A stretch of DNA of 10,199 nucleotides from Alloprevotella sp. Lineage in GTDB: Bacteria > Bacteroidota > Bacteroidia > Bacteroidales > Bacteroidaceae. Position 1 is the stretch's first letter. Every line of letters starts with the position of its first letter. Made by a program: the position numbers and the translations under genes. Under the pieces are notes generated by a model that was not told the origin of the DNA, ran no database searches, and saw nothing but the letters and a program-made list of their open reading frames with translations. The stretch covers positions 1-10,199 of the forward strand of contig JAFUXE010000063.1 in NCBI GenBank assembly GCA_017477205.1. Reading direction: 5' to 3'. Below are positions 6,368 through 10,199 of the stretch, in pieces.

Positions 6368-6419
6368 AGTAAAAAAGGCAGGAGCCTGTCAGTCGGACAG
6401 GCTCCTGCTTTTTTACTGT
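6368..6419. terminator. Bidirectional intrinsic terminator between the operon and the sialidase gene
   Basis: A 13-bp perfect GC-rich stem (6379-6391 with 6397-6409) around a 5-base loop is extended by six A-T pairs and CAGT/ACTG, with one bulged G at 6378. The T6 run serves the plus strand. The A6 run on the other side becomes a T-run for the minus strand. It lies 5 bases after the acyltransferase stop and 24 bases beyond the sialidase stop, so it can end transcripts from both sides. Confidence 0.93.
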
Positions 6420-6443
6420 GCGAAAGTTTCGCAACGCGAATGA

Positions 6444-9400
6444 TTAGCGTACCACCTTCTTGCCGTCAATGATGGAAACACCGCGGGGCACGCGCTGAAG
6501 GCGACGTCCCTGTATGTCGAAGATTTGGCTTGCAGTGGAGGCTGCATCCTTCACTCCGTCAATACCCACGTTGACGCTTTTGGGCTGAATGCGCCACATG
6601 CTGTCCTCCACCGTGGAGGCCTGCGGGCGGACGTTAAGGGCACGGTTCAGGGCGATGCAAGGGTAGCTGGGGGAACGCGGATCCGTACACGTGAGCAGGC
6701 TCCAGCCGCCAAGGTCGGACGCAACCTCATAGGGATAGGCTGCCGTCTGGTCTGCGGTAACGGGAACGGAAATGGACGTATAGCCCGTCCTTCCGATGAA
6801 CATGCTGCTGCCTTCGTGGCGGATAAGCCATGTGTTATCCGTTGTGGGGATGAACGTAAAAAGCTGTGTGGAGTCCTGTTCTGCGGAGGGGACGAGAATC
6901 TTGCTGCTTTCGTTCACGGAAAGAAAGTACGTCGGGCGCGCCTTGCAGCTGAGATAGTACTTCTTGTCAGCCTGAAGCTCCACGCGGGGCAAGCCTTCTG
7001 CGGCATCAATGGTTGCGAAAAGGTTGTCGTCTGTAGGGTCTGCCTCGAACTTTGCACGGGCTTCATCAAGCGGTCCGGTGGAACTGCACATACCCACAGC
7101 CGTACCGGGCTCTACCTCACCCACGCGGGAGTTGAGCATGTCGCGCATGTAGGGTTCACGGGGAGACGTGGTGTCTATCACGTATTTTCCGCCCGTTATC
7201 GTGTCAAGGCTGAGCTCCTTATAGACGATGTCGTAGCCTTCGTTGTAGGCAGATTCCTCATAGAGGAAGCCGATGCTGTCGTTCTGGAGGTGAATCATCG
7301 TGGAATAGCAGGCGGTCAGGTTGGTCACCTGCAAGCCCTTCACCCAGTTGGCAGCAAGCTTGGTGCCGGTGTTGTAGTCGTCGTAGGAGGCAAGTTCCTT
7401 GTAGAAGAATCCCACCTTGTCACGGGTGCTGGAAAGCGGTACGGACTGCAGTGCCACGAAGAGTTGCTTGCCGTCGCTGACACGCTTTGCCGGAACCACG
7501 AGGATTTCGCCGTTGCAGGCGTTGACGTAGGAACCCGTCATGTTGGAAGGCATGGCGTCCGTGCTCCATGTGCCCTCACCCTTCGCGCGGTCTGTGTACT
7601 GGAAGATGTTGAACTTTCGTCCGCCGCTCTGGTTACGGCTGGAGAGCAGCACGCTACCGTCGGGAAGTTCCTCAATCTTGGACTCGTCTGCTGCATCAGT
7701 GGGCTTCACGCCTGCACCGCCAAGCACCTTCCACGTACGCCCGAAGTCGTCGGAATAGATTACGTAGCTTGCAAACTTGTTCTCCGTAGTGGAACGCATG
7801 GGGTGTGCGATATAGAGGCGGTAGTAGTCGCCCACCTTCACATATCGGCTCTGCATGATTTTTCCGGAGGTGAGGAAGATGCCTGCTACCTGTGCGCCAC
7901 CGGGAAGCGTGCCGTCATAGAGGCCGTAAATCATTTCCGTGGCAAGTGTGCCCTGGTCCCAGGTCATACCACCATCCGTAGAGCGGAAGAATACGCTGTT
8001 CTGGGGGTTCGAACGCGTGGAAGCGAAATAGCCGACTTTACCGGACACGCACTGGATGAGCACTTCGTCGCTCTCGCGGTCCACGACAATGCTGGGGTCA
8101 CCAAAGGCAGTACGCCACACCTCTGTTGCGTTCTCGTTACCCTTGGCAAAGGTGATGGATTCACTCCACGTGCGACCGCCGTCGTCACTGTACTTCAGGA
8201 CTTCGTCAATCTGGTAAAGGCCGTTGCGGTTGTTGTAGCCGATATCCGTCTTGCTGATGCGGTAGTCGCAAATGGCAAGCAGGCGTCCGCTGCTGAGCTG
8301 GGCCAGTCCGGGGATGCGGTAAGGCACTTCGCTGTTTGCGTTGTCAAAGACGATGGTGGAGACGCTGCTGCTCTGTGCGGGCTCTCCCTCGCGAATGAAC
8401 ACGCGGAAGTTCTTTGCCAGGTCGTTTGCGCCAATCGTGAAGGACGTCGCCTGTTGGTTGGCATCCGTTACGGAGAAGAGGTTTCCTTCCTTGGTCACTA
8501 CGCCGTCAGAAGCTTCCAGCGTAGTGAAAGCACCCGTGTGCTCGAAGCTGTAGGAGTCGATAACATAGCCATTGTCCGTTGAAAGATTGTAGGTCGGGCC
8601 GTTCGTGGCGTCATAAAGGCGGGCACCGTCGCCGTCGGATTCCGGCATCATGTTGTTGTTCATGGCACCGTTGGCCAGCGTGAGGGATGCAGGAACCGTG
8701 TTGGCGGACGTGAATGTTGCCATGTAGCTGCTGTTGGTGCCGGGCTTGTTGGCGAAAGTACCGAAGGAACTGCCGATGCGCAGGTCTGCAGCCACGGCCT
8801 TCACAACGAGCGTGGAACCTATGTCCTTTCCCGTTGTCCAGAAGGCAAGCATCTGGTCGCGGTTGTTGACGCCATAGCCTGTACCCTTCTGCATGAGGTA
8901 GATACCCTGTTCGCCAGCGATGTCACCAGAGCCCGTCATTGTCCACAGCGTCTCGTAGCTGTCCGTGTCCAAATCCTCCAGCGAAAGTACCACGGGATAG
9001 GCAGTACCTCCGTTTGAGCCGGTCATCTGCTTCGGAGAAGCCAGCACTTTTGTCGCACCTGCAGCGCGATTGTAAATCGTGAAGCCATCCTCGTTGTTGC
9101 CGGAGAAGCACCACAGCATGTCGCTACCGAAAGCTACGGTGGAGCGCTTCACCTCAATGGGCGTATTGTCAGCCGTATAGACCAGGGGGAACGTGCTTGT
9201 GGTCTGTCCCTTGCCCAGTGCCAGGCTGTACCACACCGTATTTCCTCCAAATTCCCCGTCCTTTACGTCGGAGAACGCAATCATTTCCACGACGGTCTTC
9301 ACCTTCTTAATCGTCACCGTGAAGTTCGTGGGAACGATGTTGGCCTTCTCGGTAGAAGAACTTACGGCAAAGGACGCCTGCATGGCTTCAAGTCCAGTGA

Positions 9401-9827
9401 CGCTGAGCGTTGCCTTTTCCGCAGAAGCATCGCAGTCCACGGCCTCACCGCCCTCTGTCGGGGTAACGGTGACGGACGTGCGCGTACCTGTCGTGCTGGC
9501 ACCTTCGTACCCGGCAAAGTCGAAACTGTAACCGGTAATAGCATAGCCATCAGGCACGCTGAGCGTAAACGTACGGATGTACAAATGGTACGTGCCGTCG
9601 CTGTCAAGCCACATGTCGTTGTTTGCGGTCTGCAATGTGAGTCGCGGATCCGTGTCCGAAGACTGCCACATATACTTATACGCACTGGTGGCATTGTTCT
9701 GCTTGTTGGTGAACGTGCCCGTGTCGCTGGAAACCGTCCGTGTGAACGTTTCCTCGTTTTGCGCCATCATGTTCGTCGCCCAGACAAACAGGAACAGCAT
9801 GGTTAGAAAAGTTGAAAATCGTCTCAT
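6444..9827 (-). CDS. Secreted multidomain exo-alpha-sialidase (GH33, NanH-like)
   Basis: This 1127-residue enzyme probably cleaves terminal sialic acids from host or dietary glycans outside the cytoplasm. The start at 9827 gives a clean signal peptide (MRRFSTFLTMLFLFVWATNMMAQ), and the -7 box lies just upstream. Regions in order: module A1 (about 30-175); a beta-rich module (about 180-345); module A2 (about 349-480), which resembles A1; the GH33 propeller (about 488-875); a helical linker; a beta-rich, possibly trefoil domain (about 945-1083); and a C-terminal tail (1085-1127). The propeller has YRIP (503-506), Asp boxes at 546-554, 615-623 and 691-699, and ELPDGSVLLSSRN (720-732). Likely catalytic residues are R504, D528, E720, R731, R802 and Y841 (in ACYSTM); these are my assignments by motif. 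The tail resembles type IX secretion sorting tails. No sialic acid transport or catabolism genes are nearby. Confidence 0.92.
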   Translation of the reverse strand: MRRFSTFLTMLFLFVWATNMMAQNEETFTRTVSSDTGTFTNKQNNATSAYKYMWQSSDTDPRLTLQTANNDMWLDSDGTYHLYIRTFTLSVPDGYAITGYSFDFAGYEGASTTGTRTSVTVTPTEGGEAVDCDASAEKATLSVTGLEAMQASFAVSSSTEKANIVPTNFTVTIKKVKTVVEMIAFSDVKDGEFGGNTVWYSLALGKGQTTSTFPLVYTADNTPIEVKRSTVAFGSDMLWCFSGNNEDGFTIYNRAAGATKVLASPKQMTGSNGGTAYPVVLSLEDLDTDSYETLWTMTGSGDIAGEQGIYLMQKGTGYGVNNRDQMLAFWTTGKDIGSTLVVKAVAADLRIGSSFGTFANKPGTNSSYMATFTSANTVPASLTLANGAMNNNMMPESDGDGARLYDATNGPTYNLSTDNGYVIDSYSFEHTGAFTTLEASDGVVTKEGNLFSVTDANQQATSFTIGANDLAKNFRVFIREGEPAQSSSVSTIVFDNANSEVPYRIPGLAQLSSGRLLAICDYRISKTDIGYNNRNGLYQIDEVLKYSDDGGRTWSESITFAKGNENATEVWRTAFGDPSIVVDRESDEVLIQCVSGKVGYFASTRSNPQNSVFFRSTDGGMTWDQGTLATEMIYGLYDGTLPGGAQVAGIFLTSGKIMQSRYVKVGDYYRLYIAHPMRSTTENKFASYVIYSDDFGRTWKVLGGAGVKPTDAADESKIEELPDGSVLLSSRNQSGGRKFNIFQYTDRAKGEGTWSTDAMPSNMTGSYVNACNGEILVVPAKRVSDGKQLFVALQSVPLSSTRDKVGFFYKELASYDDYNTGTKLAANWVKGLQVTNLTACYSTMIHLQNDSIGFLYEESAYNEGYDIVYKELSLDTITGGKYVIDTTSPREPYMRDMLNSRVGEVEPGTAVGMCSSTGPLDEARAKFEADPTDDNLFATIDAAEGLPRVELQADKKYYLSCKARPTYFLSVNESSKILVPSAEQDSTQLFTFIPTTDNTWLIRHEGSSMFIGRTGYTSISVPVTADQTAAYPYEVASDLGGWSLLTCTDPRSPSYPCIALNRALNVRPQASTVEDSMWRIQPKSVNVGIDGVKDAASTASQIFDIQGRRLQRVPRGVSIIDGKKVVR

Positions 9828-9865
9828 AAACACTTTTTTTAGTTGTTGTTGAAAAGAATTTGGTG

Positions 9866-9873
9866 CAAATATA
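9866..9873 (-). promoter_or_regulatory. -7 box of the sialidase promoter
   Basis: Read on the minus strand, TATATTTG matches TAnnTTTG and is followed by CACC. Transcription would start near 9859, leaving a roughly 30-base A-rich leader before the ATG at 9827. This supports that start over an in-frame ATG at 9908, which lies upstream of the promoter. No good -33 element is seen 19-21 bases upstream, hinting that an activator may be needed. Confidence 0.6.
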
Positions 9874-9895
9874 GTGTCTTTTTTCGAATTTAATG

Positions 9896-9903
9896 TATTT
9901 TTG
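9896..9903 (+). promoter_or_regulatory. -7 box for the succinate dehydrogenase cytochrome b gene
   Basis: TATTTTTG matches TAnnTTTG and is followed by CAC. Transcription would start near 9910, giving a leader of about 93 bases before the ATG at 10003. No clear TTTG -33 element lies 19-21 bases upstream. It is divergent from the sialidase -7 box, with the two cores 22 bases apart. Confidence 0.55.
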
Positions 9904-9932
9904 CACAAATTTAGTGCTCTTACTCATTTCTT

Positions 9933-9941
9933 AGGAGGAGG
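9933..9941 (+). promoter_or_regulatory. Shine-Dalgarno-like purine run in the sdhC leader
   Basis: AGGAGGAGG lies about 60 bases upstream of the sdhC ATG, too far away to serve that start. It could precede a very short leader ORF (TTG at 9949-9951, then three codons and TAA). Strong Shine-Dalgarno sequences are unusual in this phylum, so its role is unclear. Confidence 0.2.
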
Positions 9942-10002
9942 GTGAGCCTTGATTCTAACATAACAATAACATTTTAAATACTCTTCAAAAACACTCAACA
10001 GT

Positions 10003-10199
10003 ATGTGGTTAACTAACTCATCCATCGGACGGAAAGTAATCATGTCCGTTACGGGCGCGGCACTTATCCTGTTCCTGACTTTCCACGCAGCAATGAATGT
10101 CGTGGCACTCTTCTCTGCTGAAGGCTACAACATGATTTGTGAATTTTTGGGAAGCAACTGGTATGCAGTGGCTGGCACGGTGCTCCTTGTAGCACTCAT
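10003..10199 (+). CDS. sdhC: Succinate dehydrogenase/fumarate reductase cytochrome b subunit, 3' end outside window
   Basis: The visible 65 codons read MWLTNSSIGRKVIMSVTGAA, then a hydrophobic helix LILFLTFHAAMNVVALF, a short loop, and the start of a second helix (WYAVAGTVLLVAL). This fits the b558-type cytochrome b subunit of Bacteroidota succinate dehydrogenase/fumarate reductase, which anchors the flavoprotein and iron-sulphur subunits and exchanges electrons with menaquinone. The opening SSIGRKxxMSxTG is typical. H28, in the first helix, is in the position of a heme ligand in W. succinogenes FrdC and B. subtilis SdhC. The genes for the other two subunits are expected just downstream, outside the window. 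The ATG at 10003 has no Shine-Dalgarno sequence but an A-rich leader. It is transcribed divergently from the sialidase. Confidence 0.88.
   Translation, partial: MWLTNSSIGRKVIMSVTGAALILFLTFHAAMNVVALFSAEGYNMICEFLGSNWYAVAGTVLLVAL

Larger units (their letters stand above)
9866..9921. repeat. Direct repeat in the divergent promoter region
   Basis: CAAATATAGTGTCTT (9866-9880) recurs as CAAATTTAGTGCTCTT (9906-9921), 40 bases apart. Each copy contains a minus-strand TAnnTTTG (TATATTTG and TAAATTTG), so the distal copy may be a second sialidase -7 box or a duplicated regulator site. Confidence 0.45.

Noticed and set aside
6525..8582. A 685-codon open frame on the plus strand opposite the sialidase gene
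   Set aside because: It is antisense to a well-supported GH33 enzyme, shows no recognisable domain, and is explained by the codon bias of the sense strand.
9828..9908. Longer sialidase start at 9908 adding 27 residues
   Set aside because: The extension would contain the -7 box and place the signal peptide inside the protein. The ATG at 9827 gives a normal signal peptide and leader.
9942..9980. A GTG-started short ORF directly after AGGAGGAGG
   Set aside because: The GTG abuts the purine run, leaving too little spacing for initiation, and the peptide has no recognisable feature.
1..10199. Search for a new defence, CRISPR or phage system
   Set aside because: No spaced repeat array, nuclease, reverse transcriptase, toxin-antitoxin pair or phage gene was recognised. 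Apart from the transposase tail and the sialidase, the genes are mostly ordinary chromosomal ones.

Overview
The window looks like a chromosomal segment of a Bacteroidota bacterium, most likely Bacteroidales close to Prevotellaceae, with a fairly GC-rich genome. Four intergenic regions carry -7 boxes matching the Bacteroidota pattern TAnnTTTG, each followed by C and then A or G. Most starts lack a Shine-Dalgarno sequence and sit behind A-rich leaders. DUF3098 and the gene order ftsX-DUF3098-uppP-truB-queA are typical of the phylum, and the sialidase ends in a C-terminal tail of a kind common on secreted Bacteroidales proteins.

Layout: (1) 1-261, the 3' end of a probable Y1/REP-associated transposase, followed by a small palindrome. 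(2) 366-965, a single gene for a short protein that resembles a Bacteroidota methyltransferase family but has an eroded SAM-binding loop. It has its own -7 box and a strong terminator with a GAAA loop (1005-1050). (3) 1126-6419, a compact operon: promoter, ftsX, DUF3098, uppP, truB, queA, folK and an LpxL-like acyltransferase, closed by a hairpin that can act in both directions. Gaps between genes are 28, 6, 2, 1 and 3 bases, then a 17-base overlap. (4) 6444-9827 on the minus strand, a 1127-residue secreted GH33 sialidase with duplicated accessory modules. (5) 9828-10002, a divergent promoter region. (6) 10003 to the end, the start of the succinate dehydrogenase/fumarate reductase cytochrome b subunit gene.

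The operon combines envelope genes (FtsX for division and peptidoglycan hydrolase control, UppP for lipid-carrier recycling, an acyltransferase for lipid A or another lipid) with tRNA modification (TruB, QueA) and folate synthesis (FolK). These look co-expressed rather than one pathway. The sialidase would release sialic acid from host or dietary glycans, but no sialic acid uptake or catabolic genes are visible here.

I found no CRISPR array, tRNA, rRNA, phage or recognisable new defence system. The parts most worth a second look are the eroded methyltransferase-like protein, the duplicated modules in the sialidase, DUF3098 between ftsX and uppP, the A-rich hexamer repeats before two start codons, and the repeat-structured divergent promoter.
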